Shown here one piece after another: positions 8,844 to 18,030 of a DNA stretch of 64,000 nt. Location of the stretch: contig NZ_CP048272.1 of the NCBI RefSeq assembly GCF_019469425.1, positions 248,001 through 312,000 of the forward strand. Direction: 5' to 3'. A program made the position numbers and the translations under genes. The stretch comes from Bifidobacterium asteroides. Lineage in GTDB: Bacteria; Actinomycetota; Actinomycetes; Actinomycetales; Bifidobacteriaceae. The notes under the pieces were generated by a model that saw nothing but the letters and a program-made list of their open reading frames with translations, did no database searches and had not been told where the DNA came from. The stretch's first letter is position 1. Each line of letters opens with the position of its first letter.

Positions 8844-10595
8844 ATGAAGAAGAGCAAACTCGCAGTGGTGACGGCAGCGGTGCTGTCAGCCTCGCTGGCC
8901 CTGGCCGGCTGTGGCGGCGGAGGAGGCAACTCCGCCAACGAGAAGGACGACGGCTCCCTGATGAAGGTGGATGTCTATGACGACTTGGCCAACTACCAGG
9001 GCATCCAGAAGGGCTGGTTCGCCAAGATGGTCAAGGACAAGTTCAACATTCAGTTGAACATGATCTCGCCCAATGTGGCCGGTGGCGGCAGCACCCTCTT
9101 CGACACCCGTTCAGCAGCTGGCAACCTGGGCGATCTGGTCATCACCGGGGCCGGCAACGGCCGGCTGACCAAGTTGATCAAGGCCCATCTGATTGACGAC
9201 ATGACGCCGTACCTGAAGAATGCCAAGAACATCAAGAAGTACAAGACCGCCACCGATGCCCTCAACAAGCTGTCGGGCCAAAGCAGCGGGGTCTGGGGGG
9301 TGCCGCAGAGTGTCTCCACCAAGAGCCCGACCGACCCCTCCGAGGGCAACGAGCCCGTCTTCGGCCCCTATATCCGCTGGGACTACTACCGTGAGATCGG
9401 CTATCCCAAGTTCAACAACCTGGATGACTTCCTGCAGGTCCTCAAGCAGATGCAGGACAAGGCCCGGGCCGAGACCGGCGACAAGAACGTCTACGCCTTC
9501 TCCCTCTTCAAGGACTGGGACGGCAACATGATGAACAACGCCAAGCAGCCCACGACCTACTTCGGTTACGACGAGATGGGCTTCGTCCTGGCCAAGGCCG
9601 ACGGCTCCGACTACCAGTCGGTCACCAAGAAGGGCGGAATGTACGAGAAGGCCCTTCAGTTCTTCAACAAGGCCAACCAGATGGGCCTGGTCGACCCCGA
9701 GTCCTCCACCCAGAACTACGACACCATGTCGGCCAAGTACCAGCAGGGCAAGATTCTCTTCTCCTTCTGGAGCTATCTGGGGCCCGCCGCTTACAACACC
9801 ACGGAAAACAAGGCGCAGGGCAAGGGCTATATGCTGGCCCCCATGGGTGACATGAAGATCTTCTCCTACGGAGCCACCCCCAATGGCGGAGCCGCCATCA
9901 TCGCTGTCGGGTCTAAGGCCAAGAACAAGCAACGCCTGGTTAACTTCATCGACTGGCTCTACTCCAAGGAGGGCGTTTACGCCATGGCCGGCAGCGTCAA
10001 GGGCATGAACTTCGACATCAAGGACGGCAAGCCCGAGCTGACCGACTTCGGCAAGAAGCTCCAGAGCGACAAGTCCTCCAAGGTCTCCGCCCAGTTCGGC
10101 GGCGGCTCTTACTCCGACGGCGTATCCGCCCTGAACTTCACCACCGAGCTGGCCACTGACATCGATCCCGATACTAAAGAGCCCTACGACTCCAGCATGT
10201 GGAAGTCCACCATTGACCAGTTCAGTAACTCCGCCCTGGACAAGGATTGGTCCGAGCACATGGACGGGGCCAAGACCTCCATGCAGTACCTGGAGAAAGC
10301 GAACAAGCTCATGATCGCCCCCGGCTCCAGCTTCATTCAGCCCGATGAGTCCTCCCAGATCTCCACCCTGCGTGGTCAGGTGAAGACCGAAATCGTCAAC
10401 ACCTCCTGGAAAGCAGTCTTCGCCAAGGATGACAACGAGTTCAACAGTCTGATGGACGGGATGCGTTCCAAGGTCGACGGACTGGGCTTCAAGCAAGTCC
10501 TGGATGTAGACATGAAGAACGCCAAGGACCAGAACACGGCCCGCATCAACATCAAGAAGCAGTTCGCTAACCGCGAGGCGTCGGAAGGCAACTGA
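8844..10595 (+). CDS. ABC importer oligosaccharide-binding lipoprotein, LplA type (fourth copy)
   Basis: A 583-aa lipoprotein. The ATG at 8844 (after CAAGGAAACC) opens a signal peptide MKKSKLAVVTAAVLSASLAL with lipobox LAGC and Cys23. An in-frame ATG at 8818 would add nine hydrophilic residues and is less likely. It belongs to the LplA class, most similar to the preceding gene. A main difference is a shorter loop after the KAKNKQRLVNFIDWLYSKEG motif. It should serve the LplB/LplC pair at 4669-6602. It is followed by the 14-C tract and the esterase gene. Confidence 0.93.
   Translation: MKKSKLAVVTAAVLSASLALAGCGGGGGNSANEKDDGSLMKVDVYDDLANYQGIQKGWFAKMVKDKFNIQLNMISPNVAGGGSTLFDTRSAAGNLGDLVITGAGNGRLTKLIKAHLIDDMTPYLKNAKNIKKYKTATDALNKLSGQSSGVWGVPQSVSTKSPTDPSEGNEPVFGPYIRWDYYREIGYPKFNNLDDFLQVLKQMQDKARAETGDKNVYAFSLFKDWDGNMMNNAKQPTTYFGYDEMGFVLAKADGSDYQSVTKKGGMYEKALQFFNKANQMGLVDPESSTQNYDTMSAKYQQGKILFSFWSYLGPAAYNTTENKAQGKGYMLAPMGDMKIFSYGATPNGGAAIIAVGSKAKNKQRLVNFIDWLYSKEGVYAMAGSVKGMNFDIKDGKPELTDFGKKLQSDKSSKVSAQFGGGSYSDGVSALNFTTELATDIDPDTKEPYDSSMWKSTIDQFSNSALDKDWSEHMDGAKTSMQYLEKANKLMIAPGSSFIQPDESSQISTLRGQVKTEIVNTSWKAVFAKDDNEFNSLMDGMRSKVDGLGFKQVLDVDMKNAKDQNTARINIKKQFANREASEGN
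9563..9655 (+). repeat. Direct repeat copy B within binding-protein genes
   Basis: Identical over 93 bases to 7654-7746. Recombination between the copies would delete 1.9 kb and leave one hybrid binding-protein gene in frame. Confidence 0.85.
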
Positions 10596-10632
10596 TTTCG
10601 CGCCGAACGGTAAGGCGGGGGGAGCCATGGTG

Positions 10633-10646
10633 CCCCCCCCCCCCCC
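10633..10646 (+). repeat. Homopolymer tract of 14 C, intergenic
   Basis: An uninterrupted run of 14 C lies 37 bp after the fourth binding-protein stop and about 190 bp before the esterase start. Runs of this length slip readily during replication. The frame leading into the esterase is blocked by a TAG at 10676, so length changes would not make a fusion protein; any effect would be on RNA structure or promoter spacing. Confidence 0.9.
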
Positions 10647-10831
10647 GCCGTCAGACATGTACCGGTGGGGAGCGTTAGCCGGGTGGGCGGCCAATCGAAC
10701 CGCCCTCCATCGCGCTCCCCTTGCCATGCCGGTGGCGCAGTGGATGGGTTTCCCGGTCGCCGGTTATGAATGCGGCCTCGGTCCCGATCAGGGGCCCTGC
10801 CGTGAATGACACAAAAAGACAGAGAAGGAAA

Positions 10832-11527
10832 ATGAGGTGCAAGAGCTGCATGCTCCCATTTGAAAAGAATTCAAGGATCGTCTTCTGCGGGGACTCAGTC
10901 ACTGATGTCAACCGTGATTACAAGGCCGTTCCCGCCGGCTGGGGCTCCTTCGGCGATGGCTATGTCAACTTGGTCCACGCCCTTCTTACCGCCGTCTACC
11001 CCGACCGGGAACTCATGATCATGAACGAGGGAGTCAGCGGGGACGACATCAAGCTGATGGCAGCCCGGTGGGACAGGGACGTGCTCGATATGAAGCCCGA
11101 CTACGTCTCCGTCATGATAGGGATCAATGACGTCTGGCGTCATTTCGACGGTCCCTTCCGCCAGGCGGACCTGGTCTCTCTGGATGAATTCGAACACACT
11201 TACGAGGATCTGATGGGCAGGACCGAGCCCCGTGTCAAGGGCCTGATTGTCATGAGCCCTTTCATGATGGAGCCCAACAGGGATGACCCGATGAGGGCCA
11301 TGGTCGACCGCTATGCCGATGTAGCCAGGCAGATGGCGGACCGGCATGGGGCTACCTATGTGGATGTCCAGGCTGCCATGGATCACTTCCTCAAGAAACA
11401 GAGCAGCTACATACTCAGTATGGACCGTTGCCACCCCGGAATTGAGGGGCATATGCTGGTGGCCAGGTCCTGGCTCCAAGCCGTCGGCTTCGACTGGGGA
11501 AGGACCACATTCGATGACGAAAAGTGA
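10832..11527 (+). CDS. GDSL/SGNH-family esterase
   Basis: A 231-aa cytoplasmic hydrolase. All SGNH blocks are visible: FCGDSVTD (nucleophile Ser) near residue 25, a Gly in NEGVSGDD, GINDVW (the Asn of block III), and DRCHPGIEGH near residue 203 (catalytic Asp/His). There is no signal peptide. In this setting it probably removes acetyl groups from imported oligosaccharides, such as acetylated galactose of xyloglucan (inference). The start is uncertain: ATG 10832 has GAAGGA only 2 nt away, while ATG 10850 has GAGGTG 10 nt away. Its stop overlaps the start of the GH29 gene by 14 bp, indicating coupling. Confidence 0.85.
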   Translation: MRCKSCMLPFEKNSRIVFCGDSVTDVNRDYKAVPAGWGSFGDGYVNLVHALLTAVYPDRELMIMNEGVSGDDIKLMAARWDRDVLDMKPDYVSVMIGINDVWRHFDGPFRQADLVSLDEFEHTYEDLMGRTEPRVKGLIVMSPFMMEPNRDDPMRAMVDRYADVARQMADRHGATYVDVQAAMDHFLKKQSSYILSMDRCHPGIEGHMLVARSWLQAVGFDWGRTTFDDEK

Positions 11528-13037
11528 ACAGGAGTTCCGTCCCTTGCGTGAGGAGGTGGCCGGGGCTGGTGACCTTTCGCGGGTGGATGCCGAGATCAGC
11601 CGTGGCGCCTTCAAGGCCGATTGGGCCTCCCTCTGCGCCATGGAGCCCCCTACCTGGTTCACCGATGCCAAGTTCGGCATCTTCACCCACTGGGGCCTGT
11701 ACAGCGTGCCCGCCTACCATAACGAGTGGTACTCGCGCAACATGTACATCAAGGGGTATCCGGAGTTCGACCACCACGTGAAGACCTACGGACCCCAGAA
11801 GGAGTTCGGCTACAAGGACTTCATCCCCATGTTCAAGGCGGAGCGTTTCGACCCAGATCAGTGGCTGGACCTCTTCCGCCGTGCCGGAGCCCGCTACTAT
11901 ATGCCCGTGGCCGAGCACCACGACGGATTTCAGATGTACCGCAGCGAACTGTCGGAATGGAACGCCTTCGACAAGGGGCCCCACCGCGACCTGATCGGCG
12001 AGCTGCGACGGGCCACCCTCGGACAGGGCCTTCACTTCGCCCTGTCCGACCACCGGGCTGAGCACTGGTGGTTCATGGGCCACGGACAGGAGTTCGACAG
12101 CGACGTGCATCAGCCCATGAAGAGGGGCGACTTCTACTGGCCCGCCATGCCCGAGCCTGACAATCAGGACCTCTTTGGCAAGCCCTATCCCGCCAAGGAG
12201 TATCTGGATGACTGGCTCCTGCGGGTCTGCGAGGTGATCGACGCCTACCGGCCCGAACTTCTCTACTTCGACTGGTGGGTCCAGCATGAGGCGTTCAAGC
12301 CCTATTTGCAGCGCCTGGCTGCTTACTACTACGACCGGTCCGTCGAGTGGGGGGTTCCGGCCGCCATCTGTTACAAGATGGACGGTATGGCCTGGGGTTC
12401 GGGCATCGTGGACGTGGAACGCGGCGGCTTCGCCAACCCCACCCCCTTCGTCTGGCAGACGGACACTGCCATCGCCCGCAACTCCTGGTGCCATACGACC
12501 ACCTTGGACCACAAGTCGGTGGCTGAGATCCTGGCCGCCCTCCTCGACGCGGTCAGCAAGAACGGCAATCTCATGCTCAACGTGGGCCCTTGCGCCGACG
12601 GGTCCATCGACCCCGAGGAGGAGGAGATGCTGGAATCCATCGGTCGTTGGATGGATGTGAACGGGGAAGGAATCTATGGATCCCGCCCCTGGCGGGTCGC
12701 TCAGGAGGGCCCCACCCACCCGGCAGCGGGGTCCTTCGCGGACCAGACCGAGGCCGTCTTCACCCCCGAGGATTTCCGGTTCACCTCGGTATCAGGTGCT
12801 ATCTACGCATACCAGCTCAAGCCGTCCACAGATGGACGGGCCCTGATTAAGGCCTTCGCTCCACGGGGCAAGGAAGGGTCGGTCTTTCAGGGGATCGTCC
12901 GCCAGGTCAGCCAGTTGGGTGCAGGACCGGTCAGTTACGAGCTGACGGACCGTGGGCTGAAGGTTCAGGGTCTCGAGAACCTCACCGGCACCACGGCCAC
13001 CGGCCTGCCCTTGGGCATTCGGATTGACGTGGAGTGA
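11514..13037 (+). CDS. GH29 alpha-L-fucosidase
   Basis: A 507-aa cytoplasmic glycosidase that removes terminal alpha-L-fucose. GH29 hallmarks are WFTDAKFGIFTHWGLYSVPA (residues 48-67), EHHDGFQMY (from E134) and ELLYFDWW with the likely nucleophile Asp253. The start at 11514 follows GGAAGGA with 8 nt spacing and overlaps the esterase gene. No signal peptide, so the substrate must be imported. Fucosylated galactose is the terminal side-chain decoration of many xyloglucans, which fits the alpha-xylosidase, beta-galactosidase and GH5 genes downstream. Confidence 0.92.
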   Translation: MTKSEQEFRPLREEVAGAGDLSRVDAEISRGAFKADWASLCAMEPPTWFTDAKFGIFTHWGLYSVPAYHNEWYSRNMYIKGYPEFDHHVKTYGPQKEFGYKDFIPMFKAERFDPDQWLDLFRRAGARYYMPVAEHHDGFQMYRSELSEWNAFDKGPHRDLIGELRRATLGQGLHFALSDHRAEHWWFMGHGQEFDSDVHQPMKRGDFYWPAMPEPDNQDLFGKPYPAKEYLDDWLLRVCEVIDAYRPELLYFDWWVQHEAFKPYLQRLAAYYYDRSVEWGVPAAICYKMDGMAWGSGIVDVERGGFANPTPFVWQTDTAIARNSWCHTTTLDHKSVAEILAALLDAVSKNGNLMLNVGPCADGSIDPEEEEMLESIGRWMDVNGEGIYGSRPWRVAQEGPTHPAAGSFADQTEAVFTPEDFRFTSVSGAIYAYQLKPSTDGRALIKAFAPRGKEGSVFQGIVRQVSQLGAGPVSYELTDRGLKVQGLENLTGTTATGLPLGIRIDVE

Positions 13038-13113
13038 GATTCGGACCCTGCAGGATTGCTGTCACCGGCTCTAGGACATAGTGACCGACAACAACAAGGA
13101 AAGATAGGAGAAC

Positions 13114-15141
13114 ATGAAGTTCCTCAACGGAGAATGGCTTGTGCGGGACGGTTTCGACGTCAAATATGCGGCCAACATCTACAGCGCGGACATTGAAGAG
13201 AAGAGGCTGACCCTCTACGCCCCCTTCCAGGTGATCAGGAACCCCGGCATGACCTTGGACGGAGGACTGCTTACCATCGAGGTCACCTCCCCCCGTCCCG
13301 ACATCATCACCACCCGGATCATCAACTACAGGCAGGACCACAGCCATGACCCCCGGTTCACACTTAACCGGACCGATCCCCCAGTGGGGATTGAGGAGGA
13401 TGAGAAGGGATGGACCTTCACCAGTGGCAGGCTGGTCCTGAAGATCGCCAAGGGCGATGCCATTGACTTCGAGTACGAGTATGAGGGCCGTCCGCTGACC
13501 AGGTCGGCTTGGAGAGGCAAGGCCCTGGTGGCCGATGACAATGGCAGGCCACACGTGGTCGAGTCCCTCGACCTGGGCGTGGGAGAGAAGATCTACGGCC
13601 TGGGCGAGCGCTTCACCAACTTCGTGAAGAACGGGCAGACGGTCACCATCTGGAATCAGGATGGCGGTACAGGCACGGCCCAGGCCTACAAGAACGTCCC
13701 CTTCTATATGAGCAATCGAGGGTATGGGGTCTTCGTGGATTCCACTGACAAGGTGGAGTTCGAGATCGGTTCTGACGAGGTCTCCAAGGTCCAGTTCTCC
13801 GTCCCCGGCCAGGAGCTGACATACTCAGTGATCGGCGGCCGGGACCTCAAAGGGGTGCTCAGCACCTACACCGATCTGACCGGCAAGCCCCCCCTGGTCC
13901 CCGACTGGAGCTTCGGCTTGTGGCTGTCGACCTCCTTCACCACCGACTATGACGAGAGGACCGTCAACGAGTTCGTCGACGGCATGGCGGCACGGGACAT
14001 CCCCCTGTCGGTCTTCCACTTCGACTGCCGTTGGATGGACGACCTGGAATGGTGCAACTTCGAGTGGAAGCATTCCGCCTTCCCGGACCCGGAAGGGATG
14101 CTGGCCCGCCTCCACCAGAAAGGCCTTAAGGTCTGTGCCTGGATCAACCCCTACATCGCCCAGAAGTCCAAGCTCTTCAAGGAGGGGGCCGAGAAGGGGT
14201 ACTTCATCAGGCGCACCGACGGCCAGGTCTGGCAGTGGGACAAGTGGCAGGCCGGCATGGCCATCGTCGACTTCACCAACCCCGAGGCAACGGCCTGGTA
14301 CCAGGGCAAGCTCAGACACCTGCTGGACCAGGGCGTGGATTGTTTCAAGACCGACTTCGGAGAACGCATCCCCAGCGAGGGCGTGGTCTATGACGATGGT
14401 TCCGACCCGGTCAAGATGCACAACTACTACACCCTCCTGTACAACAAGGCCGTCTATGACCTCCTGGTTGAGGTGAAGGGGGCTGACCAGGCCATCCTCT
14501 TCGCCCGTTCGGCGACGGTGGGCGGCCAGCGCTACCCGGTCCACTGGGGCGGGGACTGCACCTCCAACTACCCCTCCATGGCCGAAAGCCTGAGGGCCGG
14601 CCTCTCCTTTGGCATGAGCGGATTCGGTTACTGGAGTCACGACATAGCCGGCTTCGAGGACCAGCCCACCCCAGATATCTACAAGCGCTGGACCCAGTTC
14701 GGCCTTCTCTCCTCGCATTCCCGCTACCATGGGTCCACCGCCTACAAGGTCCCCTGGCTTTACGGGGATGAGGCCGTCGAGGTCACCCGCGAGTTCGCCA
14801 AGCTCAAGCAGCGTCTTGTGCCCTATCTGATCAAGATGTCGCATGAGACCCATGAGACGGGCCTGCCCATGATGAGGGCCATGGTCCTGGAGTTCCCCAG
14901 CGACCCGACCTGCGAGGACATCGACACCCAGTACATGTTGGGTGACGACATCCTGGTGGCCCCGATCTTCAACGAGGAGGGGACCGCCCGTTTCTACGTG
15001 CCTGATGAGGGCACGGGCCGACCCTGGGCCAACATGCTGACCGGGAAGGCCTATGAGCCCGGACGCTGGTACCAGGAGACCTACGACTACCACACCCTGC
15101 CGGTCCTTGTCAGGCCTGGCACCGATCCCCTTCACATGTGA
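13114..15141 (+). CDS. GH31 alpha-xylosidase, YicI type, C-terminally short
   Basis: A 675-aa cytoplasmic enzyme expected to release alpha-xylose from isoprimeverose-type xyloglucan fragments. The YicI-specific nucleophile motif CFKTDFGERIP is present (Asp414; Asp416 in E. coli YicI), as is HWGGDC with the acid/base Asp481 (Asp482 in YicI). GATAGGAGAAC supplies the ribosome site before ATG 13114. YicI has 772 residues; this protein stops just after LPVLVRPGT, so about 100 residues of the distal C-terminal beta-domain are missing. No other frame downstream resembles that domain, so this is a real truncation rather than a frameshift. Activity without the domain is uncertain. Confidence 0.9.
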   Translation: MKFLNGEWLVRDGFDVKYAANIYSADIEEKRLTLYAPFQVIRNPGMTLDGGLLTIEVTSPRPDIITTRIINYRQDHSHDPRFTLNRTDPPVGIEEDEKGWTFTSGRLVLKIAKGDAIDFEYEYEGRPLTRSAWRGKALVADDNGRPHVVESLDLGVGEKIYGLGERFTNFVKNGQTVTIWNQDGGTGTAQAYKNVPFYMSNRGYGVFVDSTDKVEFEIGSDEVSKVQFSVPGQELTYSVIGGRDLKGVLSTYTDLTGKPPLVPDWSFGLWLSTSFTTDYDERTVNEFVDGMAARDIPLSVFHFDCRWMDDLEWCNFEWKHSAFPDPEGMLARLHQKGLKVCAWINPYIAQKSKLFKEGAEKGYFIRRTDGQVWQWDKWQAGMAIVDFTNPEATAWYQGKLRHLLDQGVDCFKTDFGERIPSEGVVYDDGSDPVKMHNYYTLLYNKAVYDLLVEVKGADQAILFARSATVGGQRYPVHWGGDCTSNYPSMAESLRAGLSFGMSGFGYWSHDIAGFEDQPTPDIYKRWTQFGLLSSHSRYHGSTAYKVPWLYGDEAVEVTREFAKLKQRLVPYLIKMSHETHETGLPMMRAMVLEFPSDPTCEDIDTQYMLGDDILVAPIFNEEGTARFYVPDEGTGRPWANMLTGKAYEPGRWYQETYDYHTLPVLVRPGTDPLHM

Positions 15142-15341
15142 GCTGGTCTCTGCTGCCATGTTGTTGGCGCTTCCTGTGCCCGGTGTGGCCCTGCCCGGAC
15201 CGGCGGGTCAGGATAGGGTCTGGATTGCATGAATGAAAAACGCGAATGGATGCATGTGCTCGTAGGCTTCCCTCCGATTGGAGACCCCGCCGTCAGGTGG
15301 TGCATCCCTCATCGGGTAGCCTTATCGACAGAAAGAAGTGG

Positions 15342-16427
15342 ATGTCCATGACGACCGCCGTAGAATTCGTCAGACAGTTGGGCCTGGGCTGGAACCTGGG
15401 CAATACCTTTGATGCTTTCCCTCTCCAAGGGGAACATGAGGAGGCCATGAAGGAGGGTCGGACCTGGACCCCGGAGGATCAGGAGAGACTCTGGTGCAAC
15501 CAGCCCTTCACCCCTGGGTGCGCCCGTCTGGTCAAACAGGCCGGGTTCGACACCATCCGCATCCCGGTTACCTGGGTGGAGTGGATTGACGGGGAGGGAC
15601 ACGTGGACTCCATCTGGATGAACGCGGTCCGCCGGGCCGTCGACTGGAGTCTGGGCGCCGGACTCAAGGTGATAGTCAACGTCCATCACGATGGCGGTGA
15701 GGGCGATCTCCCTTGGATCCGCAAGGCGGACAAGGACCCGGATGGGGTCTGCAGACGGTTCGCTGGCCTCTGGCGTGAGATCGCCGACACGTTCAAGGAT
15801 TACGGGCAGGACCTCATTCTGGAGGGTGGCAACGAGATCGGCTTCGATGACATGGACCGGGACCAGGCCTATGTCCTCTTGGAAAGGCTCAACCAGATCT
15901 TCGTCGACACGGTCAGGGCCAGCGGATCGCACAATGCCGACCGCTTCCTGCTGATTCCTGGTTACAACACCGACACGGCCATGACCTGCGACTCCCGTTA
16001 CCGCCTGCCCAAGGACAGTACAGCGGACCGGCTGATTGTCTCCATCCACTATTACTCCCCGGCCGATTTCGCCCTGGCCACACACGACACCACCTGGTGC
16101 AAACCCAGGCAGGAGTGGGGCAGTGAGGCGGACATCAAGGCGGTGGAGGCCGATTTTGCTACCCAGCGTCGCCGCTTTATCGATGCCGGCATCCCCGTGA
16201 TCATCGGAGAGTACGGTCTGCTGACCGAGGCCGTGGATGGGAAGGACCACGCTAGCAACCTCAAGTGGGTATCGACCGTTCTGGGCTGCTGCAGGGGGAA
16301 CGGATCCTGCCCGGTCCTCTGGGATACATCCACCAAGGAGATGTGTTTCCTGGATCGGACCACCGGCAGCTTCTTCGACCCCGACATGGCATCCCTCTTC
16401 GCCCAGGCCAGGGCGGACCGCCAGTAG
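15342..16427 (+). CDS. GH5 endo-beta-1,4-glucanase, probably xyloglucan-type, cytoplasmic
   Basis: A 361-aa GH5 catalytic domain without signal peptide or binding module. LGLGWNLGNTFDA opens the barrel as in the GH5_4-like endoglucanases; GGNEIGFD carries the acid/base Glu165 and IIGEYGLL the nucleophile Glu290. ATG 15342 is preceded by GAAAGAAG; ATG 15348 is an alternative. The gap 15142-15341 upstream shows no gene. Most GH5 glucanases are secreted; an intracellular one implies that imported oligosaccharides are still long enough to need endo-cleavage. Subfamily and xyloglucan specificity are inference from neighbours. Confidence 0.88.
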   Translation: MSMTTAVEFVRQLGLGWNLGNTFDAFPLQGEHEEAMKEGRTWTPEDQERLWCNQPFTPGCARLVKQAGFDTIRIPVTWVEWIDGEGHVDSIWMNAVRRAVDWSLGAGLKVIVNVHHDGGEGDLPWIRKADKDPDGVCRRFAGLWREIADTFKDYGQDLILEGGNEIGFDDMDRDQAYVLLERLNQIFVDTVRASGSHNADRFLLIPGYNTDTAMTCDSRYRLPKDSTADRLIVSIHYYSPADFALATHDTTWCKPRQEWGSEADIKAVEADFATQRRRFIDAGIPVIIGEYGLLTEAVDGKDHASNLKWVSTVLGCCRGNGSCPVLWDTSTKEMCFLDRTTGSFFDPDMASLFAQARADRQ

Positions 16428-16439
16428 GGATGTGCCGCG

Positions 16440-17942
16440 ATGACCCTGTTCAACTGCACACCCGCCCGCCGGATCGCCTCAGGATTCCACCCGGATCCGA
16501 CCATCTGCCGTGCCCCCTCGGGCCGCTACTTCCTGGTCAACAGCTCCTTTGAGTATTTCCCAGGCCTTCCCATACACGAAAGCGGCGACGGGAAGCATTG
16601 GGCCCTGATAGGGAACGCCATGGACCGACCTTCCCAGTTCCCCTGCGAGGGCATGGGCAACAGCGGGGGCATCTATGCTCCCACCCTGCGCTGGCATGAC
16701 GGCCTATTCTACCTGACCGCCACCAACGTCAACAAGGGAACCATGATCATGACCACGCCGGATCCCCACCAGGGATGGTCCGATCCTCTGTGGGTCAAGG
16801 GGTGGCCCGGTATCGACCCCACCCTCCTCTTCGATGACGATGGAACCGTCTACATCTGCGGCAATGAAAGCGACCAGATTGACCAGGAGGGCAAGAGGGA
16901 GGTCCCCGGTATCTACCTGTCCCGTCTGGATGTGGGCACGGGGACCGTCCTGTCGAAGAGGGAGAGGATCTGCGTAGGGACCACCGGGGCAAATCCTGAG
17001 GGGCCCCACATGTACAAACGGGATGGGGTCTACTATCTGATGTGGGCGGAGGGTGGCACCGAGGCTGGCCACATGGAGAACATGGCCCGTTCCGCCTCGC
17101 CCACAGGCCCCTACGAGATGTGTCCTGGCAACCCCCTGATTACCAACCGGAGCACCCACCTGACCCTTCAGGCGATCGGCCACTGCGACTGCGCGGGGTT
17201 CGATGAAGACCGTACCCTGATGGTCTTCCACGGAACCCGGAATAACCATGAGTATCCCGCCCAGGGGTGGCTGGGCAGGGAGTCCTATGCGGTCCGGTTC
17301 GCTTGGAAGGATGGATGGCCCACCTTGGCCGACCAGTCCTACGATGTCTCCCTCCTGGGCGAGGGGGAGGCCCTTGAGAACCAGATTGACTGGATCACAC
17401 CCTCCCTGGACAGGGCCGGTCGTTTTAGCGTGACCGGTTCGAGTGACCCAACGGAGGCCCGCATACTCGTGGATGCCACCGGCCATGACTTCCGGCTGGA
17501 CGACGGGGCGCCCATAATCGGGACCCGGCAGACCGACTTCCGCTGCACCTTCGAGGCCGCTCTCCCCGACCCGGCCCAGTTGAATTATGGCCAGGCCGGA
17601 TTGGCTGTCTACGCCAATGCCGGCCATTACATGGATCTGGCGGTGGAACCTGCGCGGAATGGTCTGGTGCATGTCCAGGTTCAGGTACACAACGCTGGCC
17701 TGGTCAGCCTGGTGGGGTCCGCGGACCTGCCTGCCGGGTCGCCCATAGGTCTCCAGATCAGGGGGGACGAGATGGGCTACGCCTTTCGGGCTTCAGGCCT
17801 GGACGGGGATCACGATCTGGGTCATGCCCCGGGCAAGGTCCTCAGCTTCGCCAACGCCGGCGGGTTCACCGGAATCCTTCTGGGGGTCTATGCCCACGGA
17901 TCCGGACGGGTCACCTTCGATCCGGTGGCCTATCGGGTCTGA
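16440..17942 (+). CDS. GH43 beta-xylosidase / alpha-L-arabinofuranosidase with C-terminal beta-sandwich
   Basis: A 500-aa two-domain cytoplasmic glycosidase. The five-bladed propeller occupies roughly residues 1-300, with base Asp19 (GFHPDPTIC), pKa-modulating Asp126 (PGIDPTLLFDDDG) and acid Glu187 (NPEGPHMYK). Residues 320-500 look like the concanavalin-type domain found at the end of XynB-like GH43 enzymes. It starts 12 bp after the GH5 stop. In the xyloglucan setting it could remove arabinofuranose from arabinosylated side chains; xylosidase activity is equally possible. Confidence 0.88.
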   Translation: MTLFNCTPARRIASGFHPDPTICRAPSGRYFLVNSSFEYFPGLPIHESGDGKHWALIGNAMDRPSQFPCEGMGNSGGIYAPTLRWHDGLFYLTATNVNKGTMIMTTPDPHQGWSDPLWVKGWPGIDPTLLFDDDGTVYICGNESDQIDQEGKREVPGIYLSRLDVGTGTVLSKRERICVGTTGANPEGPHMYKRDGVYYLMWAEGGTEAGHMENMARSASPTGPYEMCPGNPLITNRSTHLTLQAIGHCDCAGFDEDRTLMVFHGTRNNHEYPAQGWLGRESYAVRFAWKDGWPTLADQSYDVSLLGEGEALENQIDWITPSLDRAGRFSVTGSSDPTEARILVDATGHDFRLDDGAPIIGTRQTDFRCTFEAALPDPAQLNYGQAGLAVYANAGHYMDLAVEPARNGLVHVQVQVHNAGLVSLVGSADLPAGSPIGLQIRGDEMGYAFRASGLDGDHDLGHAPGKVLSFANAGGFTGILLGVYAHGSGRVTFDPVAYRV

Positions 17943-18030
17943 GCAATCTGTACATTCGCAAAAACGACAAGAGCAGTCGCCCGCTATGGGGTCACTTGGT
18001 GCCCGTCGGACGACCTGAAGGAGATTGATC

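Noticed and set aside
10627-10809. 60-codon frame running through the 14-C tract
   Set aside because: Low-complexity start (poly-Pro), no conserved pattern, and it ends before the esterase without being able to fuse with it.
15100-15245. Frameshift as the cause of the short GH31 C-terminus
   Set aside because: Both other forward frames after 15120 were read; neither resembles the missing YicI domain, so a deletion is more likely.
18025-18030. TTG 18025 as the GH42 start
   Set aside because: It is one base from the Shine-Dalgarno sequence; ATG 18031 has ideal spacing.
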